Below are positions 8,914 to 17,706 of a stretch of 64,000 nt of DNA, piece after piece. The notes beneath the pieces were generated by a model. That model made no database searches, was not told where the DNA came from, and saw nothing but the letters and a program-made list of their open reading frames with translations. The position numbers and the translations under genes are program-made. Origin of the DNA: Austwickia chelonae. GTDB taxonomy: Bacteria; Actinomycetota; Actinomycetes; Actinomycetales; Dermatophilaceae. Position 1 is the stretch's first letter; each line of letters begins with the position of its first letter. The stretch covers positions 1,550,001 through 1,614,000 of the forward strand of contig NZ_CP031447.1 of the NCBI RefSeq assembly GCF_003391095.1, read 5' to 3'.

Positions 8914-10428
8914 TCAGAACTTGAAGTAGATGAACTCGCCTGACTGGCCCGCTCCTCCGGCTTGAACCAGCGCGGACCATATGACTAAACAGGTGAGGAG
9001 GATGTAGTTTGCCCAGCGTGATATTGCATGCCGATAAGCGAGTGGCGTATACGGATCTCCTTTTCTTTGGCGAGAATAGATAATCAGCTCGCTGATCAGT
9101 AGATAAGCCAGAGAGAAGGACACGATGACGGCGTACATGCGCAGCATTGTCGAAGAATTCAGCAGAGATACGCTCAATGCGGCGTAATAGGCATCCACGG
9201 TATGAACCCAGGGTTCCGGGTGAGTCATTCTTGAAATCATCGAGAGTGCGTCACTCAGGCTATTGGCTCGGAAGAAGATCCAGGCGAAGGTCGTCCCAAT
9301 GAAGACGACTATTGCCCTGAGTATGGGAGGAAATCTACTTCCTACCTTTTTCTTTTGGCCGCTGCTGGAAGTTGTCATCCGAATTTTTGCCCAGATCTCC
9401 TCACCCATGCGAAATATTCCATGGATAGCGCCCCACATGACATACTTCCAGTCCGCCCCATGCCAGAGGCCGCTCACTACAAAAACAATCATGAGATTTA
9501 TGCATTTCCGAGAGAACCCTCGCTTGTTTCCACCTAGTGGAATATAGAGATAGTCGCGGAACCATGTGGACAAGGAGATGTGCCAACGCGACCAGAATTC
9601 CGTGAATGATCCGGAAAAATAGGGCATATTAAAATTATCTCTGAGTCGGTAACCCAGAACTCGCGCCGATCCGATTGCGATGTCGGAGTAGCCGGAGAAA
9701 TCGCAATATATCTGGATTGAGTAGGCCATGGCAGCCAGGATCAATGTCTGCCCATGATGATGGCCCTGTGGGATGCCGTTGAAGATGGGATTTACCGAGC
9801 GCGCCAGCATGTCGGCCAGCACGATCTTCTTGAAGAGTCCGTAGAGAATTTGGCGCATGCCTGCGGTGACATCTGCTACCTCGAGAGGGTGGGTCTCTCG
9901 TAGTTGAACAAGGAGATTGGATGCTCGCTCAATGGGGCCGGAAAGGACGATGGGAAAGAAGGAGAGGAAAAGTGCGAAGGTGATGATATTTTTCTCAGCT
10001 GAAACTTTTCCTCGACTGACGTCGATCATGTAAGCGCATGCTTGAAAGACAAAGAAAGAGATGCCAAGGGGGAGGATGAGGTCCTTCAGTGGGTCTATTC
10101 CCCCACCAATGGGGCGGATAATTCCCTGAAGTGATTCAATAATAAAATTAATATATTTAAAATATGCGAGGATGCCGAGGCAGAGAAAAACTCCCAGGGC
10201 CAGCACTTTTTTCTTCCAGAAATTTTCCAGCCGGGGCAGTAGGCGACCGGCCGCATAGGAGACCATGGTCACCATGACGAGGATCAGTGCCCCGGTTGTT
10301 TGGTGACGCGTGTAAAAAAAGTAGCTTCCAACCAAGAGGAATAGGCGTTTCCCTCGTCGTGGTACGCAATGCGAAAGTGCGGCCATGATAGGGAGGAAAA
10401 GCGCATATTCCAGCGATGTAAAGGTCAT
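8914..10428 (-). CDS. MBOAT-family membrane O-acyltransferase (AlgI/PatA-like)
   Basis: A polytopic protein of 504 residues. MBOAT signatures are FWSRWHISLSTWFRDYLYIPLGG and the catalytic-His region VVSGLWHGADWKYVMWGAIHG. Earlier motifs YCDFSGYSDIAIG and LPLGISFFVFQ are also typical of the AlgI branch. The family moves an acyl group, usually acetyl, across the membrane onto a surface polysaccharide or peptidoglycan with help from an SGNH partner, here encoded just downstream. The region is clearly more A+T-rich than its neighbours, for example around 10130-10160, which hints at horizontal acquisition. The start ATG has AGGGA five bases upstream. Confidence 0.88.
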   Translation of the reverse strand: MTFTSLEYALFLPIMAALSHCVPRRGKRLFLLVGSYFFYTRHQTTGALILVMVTMVSYAAGRLLPRLENFWKKKVLALGVFLCLGILAYFKYINFIIESLQGIIRPIGGGIDPLKDLILPLGISFFVFQACAYMIDVSRGKVSAEKNIITFALFLSFFPIVLSGPIERASNLLVQLRETHPLEVADVTAGMRQILYGLFKKIVLADMLARSVNPIFNGIPQGHHHGQTLILAAMAYSIQIYCDFSGYSDIAIGSARVLGYRLRDNFNMPYFSGSFTEFWSRWHISLSTWFRDYLYIPLGGNKRGFSRKCINLMIVFVVSGLWHGADWKYVMWGAIHGIFRMGEEIWAKIRMTTSSSGQKKKVGSRFPPILRAIVVFIGTTFAWIFFRANSLSDALSMISRMTHPEPWVHTVDAYYAALSVSLLNSSTMLRMYAVIVSFSLAYLLISELIIYSRQRKGDPYTPLAYRHAISRWANYILLTCLVIWSALVQAGGAGQSGEFIYFKF

Positions 10429-10597
10429 GCCATTCCCTGCTCGTCACGAGGAGGACAGAAGGAGTTCACCGCACTGGGTAATGCGTGTCCGAGCGACTTG
10501 AAGCGCACCTTATGGGGAGCGGCTGTCTTTTCCTAGGATTTCCGAGGCGGTCGGCGCGTCGAGAGCATGGCGTCCGGTTCCTTGACGGGCGTGGCAG

Positions 10598-12721
10598 CTA
10601 CGTCACTCGTCGAGCGAAATGGCTTGGCCGCCAGACCCGGTCTCCGATGTCGTAAACAAGGCCGGGTATGAGTAACGAGCGCACCACGAAGGTGTCCAGG
10701 AGTACCCCGAAGGCCACCAAGAAGGCGATCTGCGCCATGAACACCAGCGGCAGGACGAGGAGCGCGGAGAAGGTCGCAGCAAGGACGACCCCTGCGGAGG
10801 TGATCACTCCGCCGGTGACAGCCAGCGCCGTGAGGGTGGCCTCGCGGGTACCTCGAAGGGGAGTCTCCTCGCGTACTCGGGTCATCAGGAAGATCGAATA
10901 ATCGATACCGAGTGCGATGAGGAAGACGAATCCGTACAGCGGTGTAGCCGGATCGGCACCAGGGAAATTCAGGAGATGGTTGAACACCAGTGCGCTGACC
11001 CCGATGGTTGCGGCAAAGGACAGAACATTTGCCAGGATCAGCAGAAGTGGAGCCACCAGGGAACGCAGGAGTACGACCAGGACGAGGAAGACGACACCCA
11101 GGATAGTAGGCAGTAGTAGGCGGACATCGGCTTCACTGGCCGACCGGGTATCGACTACGGTCGCGCTCTGACCTCCGATGTTGTACGAGGGATCGAGTCG
11201 ATGTGCCGTGGATCGTAGAGTTCGCACGGTCTGTTGAGCAGCTGCGGATTCAGGTGGATCGGTGAGCTCGATCTGAACGACGGTCTTGCCGTCGACGGTC
11301 TTCGGGGGAACGCCCGGTGCATTCCCGTGAGAGATCTCGCCCACGCCGGGGACCTCCTGTACTGCGGCGATCAACCGATCGGCTCGGTCGATGGGTACGA
11401 CGACTCTCGCGGGTTGGCCACTTCCTCCTGGGAAATGAGCCTGCAAGGTTCTCTCTCCTTCGACAGATTCCACCGCGGTACGGAAAATCTGTGACTGGCT
11501 TAGGCCATCGGCTTTGAACAGTGGCGAAGCCGATGCTGCCAGGAGCAGCAGCCCCGCTACCACGACCCAGACCGATCGCGGACGCCGGCCGACGAGCTCG
11601 GAAACCCGACCCCACGCCCCTGACCTGGTTCGGTACTCCTCGGTGTTCTCTGGTTCGACCCGTGGGATCCCAGGCCAGAAGACTCTCCGGCCCAGCAGGA
11701 GAAGCACAGCGGGAAGGAAGGTCAAGGACGCTGCCAATGCTCCGACGATGCCGAGTGCGCTGATCGGTCCGAGTCCTCGTGTTCCGCCGAGTTGAGCGAA
11801 CAACAGGCACAGCAGTCCGAGGATCACGGTGGCAGCGGAGGCGGCGATCGGTTCCACGGTGCCACGCCAGGTCTGTTTCATGGCGTTCCACGGTGCATCG
11901 GTCCGACGCAGTTCTTCCCGGTATCGGGCAACGATGAGCAATGCGTAATCAGTGGCGGCACCGACGACCAAGATGGAGAGGATGCCCTGGCTCTGGCCGG
12001 AGACCTGGATGGTTCCCCGGTCTGCGAGGGGATAGATGACGAGCGCCGAGGCGGCGAGCCCGAGGACGGAACTGGTCAATACGGCGAAGGGCAGGAGAGG
12101 ACTGCGGTAGACGAACAACAGGATGACCAGTACAACGCCGAGCGCGACGAGAAGGAGAACGCCATCGATCCCGGAGAAGGCCTTCCCGATATCGGCCGCG
12201 AACCCACCCGGGCCGGTGACTTGGGTCTTCAGCCCCGATGGGGCTAGCACTCGGGCAGCTTCGGATCGAAGCGCCGTAGCGATCGCGACTCCGCCGGTGA
12301 CTTCCCCGATCTTCTCCGTCACGCGGTCAGGGTTCGCTGAGATCGGAACGAGGAAAGCTCTACTGTCCTTGCTCGGCACAGCAAATCCCGGTGCATTGCT
12401 CAGCAGATCCCCGAGCGAGCGGTCGCTGCCTTCCCATCGATGATCTTGGAGTGCATCGATGTAGCGCTGGACCTTTTCCGGATCGTCTTCCCTGATTCCG
12501 TCCTCTCGTGTGATGACGACGAAGTAGGGGAGACCGGTAGCGCTGCTGAACGGTTTGAACTCGTCGGCCGCACGCTTCGACTCTGCCTCGACCGGGAGGA
12601 AAGGCGCCTGATCGTTCTTCTGCAACGAGGAGAGCTTGCCGACCAGAGGCCCGCCGACGGCGCCGACCACGAGCCAGGCCAGCAGGACAAACAGGGCTAG
12701 CAGTCGGACAGGTCGGGTCAT
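10598..12721 (-). CDS. MMPL-family RND transporter
   Basis: A 707-residue proton-driven exporter of the MmpL type with two repeats of about six membrane helices each and extracytoplasmic domains after helices 1 and 7. The paired proton-relay Asp-Tyr motifs are visible in GAATDYALLIVARYREEL and ALGIDYSIFLMTRVREE, as in mycobacterial MmpL3. Substrates of the family are lipids, siderophores or small toxins; nothing here identifies this one. ATG 12721 (MTRPVRLLALFVLLAWL) puts the first helix at the N-terminus, as expected; a 17-codon upstream extension of the frame is unlikely. It stands alone, divergent from nagB, with no TetR or MmpS neighbour. Confidence 0.9.
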   Translation of the reverse strand: MTRPVRLLALFVLLAWLVVGAVGGPLVGKLSSLQKNDQAPFLPVEAESKRAADEFKPFSSATGLPYFVVITREDGIREDDPEKVQRYIDALQDHRWEGSDRSLGDLLSNAPGFAVPSKDSRAFLVPISANPDRVTEKIGEVTGGVAIATALRSEAARVLAPSGLKTQVTGPGGFAADIGKAFSGIDGVLLLVALGVVLVILLFVYRSPLLPFAVLTSSVLGLAASALVIYPLADRGTIQVSGQSQGILSILVVGAATDYALLIVARYREELRRTDAPWNAMKQTWRGTVEPIAASAATVILGLLCLLFAQLGGTRGLGPISALGIVGALAASLTFLPAVLLLLGRRVFWPGIPRVEPENTEEYRTRSGAWGRVSELVGRRPRSVWVVVAGLLLLAASASPLFKADGLSQSQIFRTAVESVEGERTLQAHFPGGSGQPARVVVPIDRADRLIAAVQEVPGVGEISHGNAPGVPPKTVDGKTVVQIELTDPPESAAAQQTVRTLRSTAHRLDPSYNIGGQSATVVDTRSASEADVRLLLPTILGVVFLVLVVLLRSLVAPLLLILANVLSFAATIGVSALVFNHLLNFPGADPATPLYGFVFLIALGIDYSIFLMTRVREETPLRGTREATLTALAVTGGVITSAGVVLAATFSALLVLPLVFMAQIAFLVAFGVLLDTFVVRSLLIPGLVYDIGDRVWRPSHFARRVT

Positions 12722-12912
12722 GGCAGCACCTGAACAGTCGAGGGATGCGTCTTTCTCGAGCCTGCCGCACATCGGGCCGACTCTGCGACCTGAGAGACCT
12801 GCTGGAGCGTGCTGGGGTGATGAGCGGTTTTCCTTCAGTGCCGACCGGTGAGCGACAGCTACAGGGTGTAGAGGGAGAATCCTCAGAAGGACAGTGGATC
12901 GAGGAGGGCTCT

Positions 12913-13698
12913 GTGGAGGTCATCATCTGCCAGGACGCCGAGGAAACAGGGCATCGAGCGGCCGACGCTGTCGAGGAGCTGCTCAGTCGGAAACCGGACG
13001 CGGTGCTGGGGGTGGCCACCGGTTCGAGTCCACTTTCGGTCTATGCCGAGTTGGGACGGCGGGTCGCCGAGGGAAAGATCTCCTTGGCGAAATCGACTGC
13101 CTTCATGTTGGACGAGTATGTGGGGATCGACGATACCCATCCTGAGCGTTATCGCAATGTCGTCGAGCGTGAGTTCGTCGCCAGGGTCGATATCGACCCT
13201 GAACTGGTACACGGTCCGGATGGTGCCGCGCGGGATCTCGAAGCGGCCTGTGCGGCCTATGAGAAGGCGATTGCGGACGCAGGCGGGATCGACCTGCAGT
13301 TGCTCGGCCTAGGTACGGACGGGCATATCGCGTTCAACGAGCCGGGGAGTTCGCTGGCCTCACGTACACGGGTGAAGACCCTGACCGGGCGGACCCGGCG
13401 CGATAACGCACGTTTCTTCCACGACGAGGTCGAAGCGGTGCCGCGACACTGCCTGACACAGGGCATCGGCACCATCATGGAAGCACGACATCTGCTGCTT
13501 CTTGCCTCAGGGTCGACCAAGGCGGAAGCTGTGCATCAGTTGGTGGAAGGGCCTGTGTCTGCGATGTGGCCGGCGTCCATCCTCCAGATGCACCCCCACG
13601 TGACAGTGCTGCTAGATGAGCCCGCCGCCTCCAGGTTGACGTTGTCGTCGTATTACCGGGAGACCTACGAGGCCAAGCCTGAGTGGCAAGGGCTGTGA
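12913..13698 (+). CDS. nagB: Glucosamine-6-phosphate deaminase
   Basis: Converts glucosamine-6-phosphate to fructose-6-phosphate and ammonia in amino-sugar catabolism. Its 261 residues are the family length. Key motifs are GVATGSSPL (phosphate loop), MLDEYVGI (general-base Asp) and LGLGTDGHIAFNEPGS (Asp, His and Glu of the catalytic relay). GTG 12913 is chosen because it gives the usual VEVIICQDAEE beginning and lies just after GAGGAGGG; the frame is open further upstream to 12745 without family similarity. It is followed by a strong stem-loop. No nagA or GntR regulator is present here. Confidence 0.93.
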   Translation: MEVIICQDAEETGHRAADAVEELLSRKPDAVLGVATGSSPLSVYAELGRRVAEGKISLAKSTAFMLDEYVGIDDTHPERYRNVVEREFVARVDIDPELVHGPDGAARDLEAACAAYEKAIADAGGIDLQLLGLGTDGHIAFNEPGSSLASRTRVKTLTGRTRRDNARFFHDEVEAVPRHCLTQGIGTIMEARHLLLLASGSTKAEAVHQLVEGPVSAMWPASILQMHPHVTVLLDEPAASRLTLSSYYRETYEAKPEWQGL

Positions 13699-13727
13699 TC
13701 ATGAGTCCTGATACCCAGGACACGACA

Positions 13728-13762
13728 GTGACCGTTGGACAGGGACGTAATCCAACGGTCAC
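13728..13762. terminator. Stem-loop between nagB and tRNA-Gly
   Basis: A perfect 12-bp inverted repeat (13728-13739 with 13751-13762) with an 11-base loop sits between two convergent units, nagB on plus and tRNA-Gly on minus. It probably terminates both. Confidence 0.75.
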
Positions 13763-13769
13763 CTTGCAG

Positions 13770-13840
13770 AGCGGGTGACGAGAATCGAACTCGCGTAGCC
13801 AGTTTGGAAGACTGGGGCTCTACCATTGAGCTACACCCGC
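13770..13840 (-). tRNA. tRNA-Gly (anticodon TCC)
   Basis: The minus strand folds as a 71-base tRNA: acceptor GCGGGTG/CACCCGC, D-arm GCTC...GAGC, anticodon stem CCAGT/ACTGG around loop CTTCCAA, and a T-arm with TTCGATT. Anticodon TCC reads GGA/GGG glycine codons. The discriminator is T and CCA is not encoded. Confidence 0.95.
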
Positions 13841-14077
13841 AGTGAACCTGAAGCCAGGTTCGGTGCATGAGTCTAACCATACTCGGTACGCAATCGAGAA
13901 TCGACGGCGGGCGGCGTCGGCCCAACAGGAGTGACGCACTCCTTCCCGCATGATGGAAAATGTTGAAGAGTAAGCGAACTCGTGGATCGGTCTTTTCTCT
14001 TCGGGTGATCTTCCAGGTGACACGGGCACTCACTGTCCAGTCGTCCGCTTTTATCCGGTAGCGTTGGGGCATCACAG

Positions 14078-14154
14078 CGGGCTGTGGCGCAGCTTGGTAG
14101 CGCGCGTGCTTTGGGAGCACGATGTCGCAGGTTCAAATCCTGTCAGCCCGACCA
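14078..14154 (+). tRNA. tRNA-Pro (anticodon TGG)
   Basis: A 77-base cloverleaf: acceptor CGGGCTG/CAGCCCG, anticodon stem CGTGC/GCACG around loop TTTGGGA (anticodon TGG), T-loop GTTCAAATC, discriminator A and an encoded CCA (14152-14154). It lies about 270 bases upstream of the trigger-factor gene on the same strand. Confidence 0.95.
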
Positions 14155-14423
14155 TTGCGGCATGTGGACCAAGTCCCGGGTGAGGCTCTCAAAGGCCTCG
14201 CCCGGGCCTCCACCAGGAGACTCGAAGGTCATCTTCTTCCTTGAACAGGCCACGGTAAGGGACCTGGCCGCCGCCGAAGAGGGATTGAAGAGGGATACTG
14301 CGGTATCGCATTCAGTCCAGGGTTCGGCCCTGACATGCGAAAGCCGATAGCATGACGGGAAGTCTCCTCATGCCGGAGGCCGTACAGACTTGTCCTATTT
14401 CCGATTCCGCTGGAGTGCGCGCA

Positions 14424-15857
14424 GTGAAGAGTGCCGTCGAGACCCTCAACCCGACCCGGGTCAAGCTGACCATTGAGGTCCCCTACGAGGAGCTCAAGCC
14501 CAGCCTCGACGCGGCCCTTAAGGCCATCGCGTCGCAGATCCATGTCCCTGGCTTCCGCCCGGGCAAGGTCCCTACCCGCCTGGTCGAACAGCGTGTGGGC
14601 AAGGGAGCCGTTCTGCAAGAGGCCGTCAATGACTCCCTGCCGCAGTTCTACGGTCAGGCCGTCGAAGAAGCTGAGCTTCGTCCACTCGGCCAGCCCGAGG
14701 TCGACATCATCGAGCTCCCTGTCAATGAAGGCGATCAATTCGTCTTCACCGCAGAGGTCGATGTCCGTCCTGAGATCGAGCTTCCTGTCTACGAGGAGCT
14801 CAAGGTCGAGGTCGCAGCTCTGGACGATTCCTCGATCGATGAGGACGCTGAAGAGCGTATGACGTCTTTGCGTCAGCGTTTCGGAGCGCTCAACACCGTC
14901 GAGCGGCCTGCCCAGGACGGAGACTTCGTCACCATCGACCTGACCGCCACTATCGAGGGCGAGGAGATCGACTCGGTCAAGGGCATCTCCTACGAGATCG
15001 GGTCGGGCAACCTCCTCGAGGGCATGGACGCTGCCCTCATCGGGATGAAGGTCGACGAGACCAACACCTTCACCGCGCCTCTGGCCGGGGGAGAGCGCGA
15101 GGGCGAGGACTCCGAGATCACGGTCACCCTCGGCTCCGTCAAGGAACGAGAGCTTCCCGAGCTGGACGACGACTTCGCGCAGGAAGCCTCTGAGTTCGAC
15201 ACTCTCGAGGAGCTGCAGGCCGACATCGTCAAGCAGGCACGTCAGGCCAAGCTCTTCGCCCAGGGCGTCGAAGCCCGCGACAAGGTCTTGGATCTGCTTC
15301 TCGAGACGGTGACCGTGGAGGTTCCCGAGTCCCTCGTCGAAGCCGAGGTTCAGGGGCACCTGCAGAACCACGACGGCGACGTCGACGACGAGCATCGAGC
15401 CGAGGTGCGGGAGGGCGCCCTCAAGGCGCTGCGGGCTCAGCTGCTCCTCGACGCGATCGCTGAGGCCGAGAAGATCCAGGTCGAACAGCAGGAGCTCATC
15501 GAGTACCTGGTGATGACTGCTCAGCAGTACGGCATGGAGCCGGCGCAGTTCGCTCAGGCGATGGAACAGAACAACCAGGTTCCTGCCGTCGTGGCCGAGG
15601 TGGCCCGACGCAAGGGTCTCGCCGCGATCCTCGAGACCGTCCAGGTCGTCGACACCAACGGGGAGACCGTCGACCTGGGTGCGGTGATCGAGACCGACGA
15701 CATCGACGTCGAGGAAGCAGAGGCGGAGGCCGCTGCCAACGTCGAAGCCGAGAAGGCCGAGAAGGCTGCTGACGAGGTGGCTGAGGAGCCTGCCAAGAAG
15801 GCGACCACGAAGAAGGCCGCGTCTAAGAAGAAGGCAGAGTCCGACGAGGGCGCCTGA
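14424..15857 (+). CDS. tig: Trigger factor, ribosome-associated chaperone
   Basis: Binds nascent chains at the ribosome exit tunnel. The 477 residues begin VKSAVETLNPTRVKLTIEVP, the standard actinobacterial N-terminus, so GTG 14424 is chosen (TGGAG upstream). The ribosome-docking signature GFRPGKVPTRLV is near residue 46, an FKBP-type PPIase domain spans about 155-240 (DGDFVTIDLTATIEG) and the helical C-domain follows. The last ~60 residues form an acidic then Lys-rich tail (KKATTKKAASKKKAE) typical of actinobacterial homologues. It precedes clpP1P2 as in most actinobacteria and has its own terminator. Confidence 0.95.
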   Translation: MKSAVETLNPTRVKLTIEVPYEELKPSLDAALKAIASQIHVPGFRPGKVPTRLVEQRVGKGAVLQEAVNDSLPQFYGQAVEEAELRPLGQPEVDIIELPVNEGDQFVFTAEVDVRPEIELPVYEELKVEVAALDDSSIDEDAEERMTSLRQRFGALNTVERPAQDGDFVTIDLTATIEGEEIDSVKGISYEIGSGNLLEGMDAALIGMKVDETNTFTAPLAGGEREGEDSEITVTLGSVKERELPELDDDFAQEASEFDTLEELQADIVKQARQAKLFAQGVEARDKVLDLLLETVTVEVPESLVEAEVQGHLQNHDGDVDDEHRAEVREGALKALRAQLLLDAIAEAEKIQVEQQELIEYLVMTAQQYGMEPAQFAQAMEQNNQVPAVVAEVARRKGLAAILETVQVVDTNGETVDLGAVIETDDIDVEEAEAEAAANVEAEKAEKAADEVAEEPAKKATTKKAASKKKAESDEGA

Positions 15858-15870
15858 TCTTTCATGCCGC

Positions 15871-15903
15871 GAAGGCGCCGCTTCCCCCGGAGGCGGCGCC
15901 TTC
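15871..15903 (+). terminator. tig terminator
   Basis: A 15-bp G+C-rich stem (15871-15885 with 15889-15903, one G-T wobble) and a 3-base loop lie 13 bases after the tig stop. There is no long T tract, as is common in high-G+C actinobacteria. Confidence 0.8.
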
Positions 15904-15923
15904 GCTGTACAAGCGTCCTTGTG

Positions 15924-15934
15924 CGCTGACGGCG
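15924..15934. promoter_or_regulatory. Candidate ClgR operator upstream of clpP1P2
   Basis: CGCTGACGGCG matches the core of the ClgR consensus WNNWCGCYNANRGCGWWS described for Corynebacterium, and it is followed by the expected A/T-A/T-C/G (AAC). Only the W just before the core differs (G). It lies about 185 bases before clpP1, between the tig terminator and the gene, where an activator of the clpP1P2 promoter would sit. Motif match only; the regulator gene is not in this window. Confidence 0.5.
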
Positions 15935-16110
15935 AACAGCGTCCCTTTCGGGAAATGTCCTGCGCTGGTGAAGCGTTAGGTTGGTCACAGCGGAGGGGCT
16001 GTTTCCGCGAGGGTACGCAGTTCCAGGCTGGGAGTTGCAGATCCACGGTTGCGCGACGATGAGGTAGTCGCCCGGCCCTTCGATGACACGAGAGATGGAG
16101 AACGGTGAGC

Positions 16111-16722
16111 ATGAGCGAGATCGTCGCCGCCGGACCGGCACAGGCGTCCGGCCTGGACGACCACATCTACCAGCGTCTGCTCAAGGAGCGGATCATCTTC
16201 CTGGGTTCGGACGTCCGCGACGACAACGCGAACGCCATCTGCGCCCAGATGTTGCTTCTCGCAGCAGAAGACCCTGAGAAAGATATCTGGTTGTACATCA
16301 ACAGCCCCGGGGGGTCCATCTCCGCGGGAATGGCGATCTACGACACCATGAACTGGATTCCCTGCGACGTCGCTACAGTCGCCATGGGTATGGCTGCATC
16401 GATGGGGCAGTTCCTGTTGTCGGCCGGAACCCACGGAAAGCGGTATGCCACGCCGAACGCTCGCATCCTCATGCACCAGCCGCTGGGGGGCATCGGCGGT
16501 ACTGCTACGGACATCAAGATCCAAGCGGAACAGATGCTCTTCATCAAACGGAAGATGGCCGAGCTCATTGCTGAGCACACCGGACAGCCGGTGGAGAAGA
16601 TCGTCGAGGATTCTGATCGCGATCGCTGGTTCAGCGCTCAGGAAGCCAAGGAATACGGCTTCGTCGACCATGTCTACGAGCATGCGGGGCAGACCCCCGG
16701 TGCCGGCGGCACCAAGAACTGA
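16111..16722 (+). CDS. clpP1: ATP-dependent Clp protease proteolytic subunit 1
   Basis: Serine peptidase subunit of the cytosolic ClpP1P2 barrel that degrades substrates unfolded by ClpX or ClpC. The Ser lies in [13 protein letters not shown], the His in [12 protein letters not shown] and the Asp in [17 protein letters not shown], with the oligomerisation motif [16 protein letters not shown]. About 203 residues, a normal length. Starts GTG 16105 and ATG 16111 are in frame; ATG has GGAG ten bases upstream, while GTG has it at only four. clpP2 follows after 27 bases, so the two are surely cotranscribed and the products form a mixed tetradecamer. Confidence 0.94.
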   Translation: MSEIVAAGPAQASGLDDHIYQRLLKERIIFLGSDVRDDNANAICAQMLLLAAEDPEKDIWLYINSPGGSISAGMAIYDTMNWIPCDVATVAMGMAASMGQFLLSAGTHGKRYATPNARILMHQPLGGIGGTATDIKIQAEQMLFIKRKMAELIAEHTGQPVEKIVEDSDRDRWFSAQEAKEYGFVDHVYEHAGQTPGAGGTKN

Positions 16723-16749
16723 CCCCCGATCAGCGCGAAAGGCACTTAC

Positions 16750-17403
16750 ATGATCCACACTCCGCGCGGCGGGATGAACTACCCGGCCCCGAGTAACCGT
16801 TACATCCTCCCGCAGTTCGAGGAGCGCACCTCCTACGGGATGAAGCGCACAGATCCCTACACGAAGATGTTCGAGGACCGGATCATCTTCCTGGGGGTGC
16901 AGGTCGACGACGCCAGCGCAGATGACATCATCGCCCAGCTCATCGTTCTGGAGAGCCAGGACCCCGATCGTGACATCGTCATGTACATCAACAGTCCTGG
17001 CGGTTCTTTCACCGCGATGACCGCGATCTACGACACGATGCAGTTCATCCGCCCTGACATCCAGACTTTCGTGGTTGGTCAGGCGGCTTCCGCTGCGGCG
17101 GTGCTGACGGCTGCCGGCGCCCCGGGTAAGCGTTTCGCCTTGCCCAACAGCCGTATCCTCATCCACCAGCCAGCTCTTGCCGGTGGAGATTACGGGCAGG
17201 CCTCTGATATTGAGATCCAAGCCAATGAAGTCTTCCGGATGCGCACCTGGCTGGAGGAGACCTTGGCCAAGCACACCGGACGGTCTGCGGTTCAGCTGAA
17301 CGAAGACATCGAACGTGACAAGATCCTCGGCGCGCTGGAAGCCAAGGAATACGGTCTGATCGATGAGGTGCTGACCAGTCGCAAGGCTTCTGCGCAGGAG
17401 TGA
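16750..17403 (+). CDS. clpP2: ATP-dependent Clp protease proteolytic subunit 2
   Basis: Second, non-identical ClpP subunit typical of actinobacteria. The Ser lies in VGQAASAAAVLT, the His in SRILIHQPALAG and the Asp in DIERDKILGALEAKEYG. Compared with ClpP1 it has an N-terminal extension of about 30 residues (MIHTPRGGMNYPAPSNRYIL), probably processed on assembly as for other ClpP2 proteins. The ATG has AAAGG eight bases upstream. A stem-loop follows the stop, yet clpX begins only about 300 bases later, so read-through is possible. Confidence 0.94.
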   Translation: MIHTPRGGMNYPAPSNRYILPQFEERTSYGMKRTDPYTKMFEDRIIFLGVQVDDASADDIIAQLIVLESQDPDRDIVMYINSPGGSFTAMTAIYDTMQFIRPDIQTFVVGQAASAAAVLTAAGAPGKRFALPNSRILIHQPALAGGDYGQASDIEIQANEVFRMRTWLEETLAKHTGRSAVQLNEDIERDKILGALEAKEYGLIDEVLTSRKASAQE

Positions 17404-17418
17404 TCCCGACCGGAGTAT

Positions 17419-17459
17419 CAGTGGTGCTGTCTCCCAAGCTCTCAGGGACGGCACCACTG
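17419..17459 (+). terminator. Stem-loop after clpP2
   Basis: A 13-bp stem with one wobble (17419-17431 with 17447-17459) lies 16 bases after the clpP2 stop. It has no T tract, so it may be a weak terminator or a 3'-end stabiliser rather than a full stop before clpX. Confidence 0.6.
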
Positions 17460-17490
17460 GCTGCGGGTTCTCTCTGAGCTGCGAAGGGAC

Positions 17491-17555
17491 GACCACGGGA
17501 AGAATTTCCTTGTTTATTAAGGAAATACGCAGCGATCTGAGGTGTTTTCCGTGGT
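17491..17555. promoter_or_regulatory. clpX leader region with nested inverted repeats
   Basis: The 303-base clpP2-clpX gap contains no gene. Inside it an outer inverted repeat (GACCACGGGAA at 17491-17501 against TTCCGTGGTC ending at 17555) encloses a perfect 8-bp A+T-rich palindrome, ATTTCCTT/AAGGAAAT (17504-17511 with 17519-17526). Downstream, 17583-17593 (CGCCCTGAGCG) resembles a ClgR core with one central mismatch. The clpX promoter is probably here; the palindrome could be an operator or an RNA hairpin. Confidence 0.4.
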
Positions 17556-17706
17556 CTGCCGGGCGAGAGCCTTCTCACTTTCCGCCCTGAGCGGACACGC
17601 GGACGTACTCCTCGCGCGAGAGCTGCCGAATAGAGAAGATGAAGTGTCTGCCGATGGGTAGGCAATGACACGGAGGATTTCATCGGACTTCGACGAAGGG
17701 ACGCCT

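Noticed and set aside
15899-15914. TTCGCTGTACAAGCG as a ClgR site
   Set aside because: The half-sites are spaced too widely for the Corynebacterium consensus and it overlaps the tig terminator; the site at 15924 fits better.
14229-16166. Very long open frame on the minus strand (645 codons) opposite tig
   Set aside because: It is antisense to trigger factor, a certain gene; high G+C third positions keep the opposite frame open. Its translation is Leu/Asp-rich without any domain.
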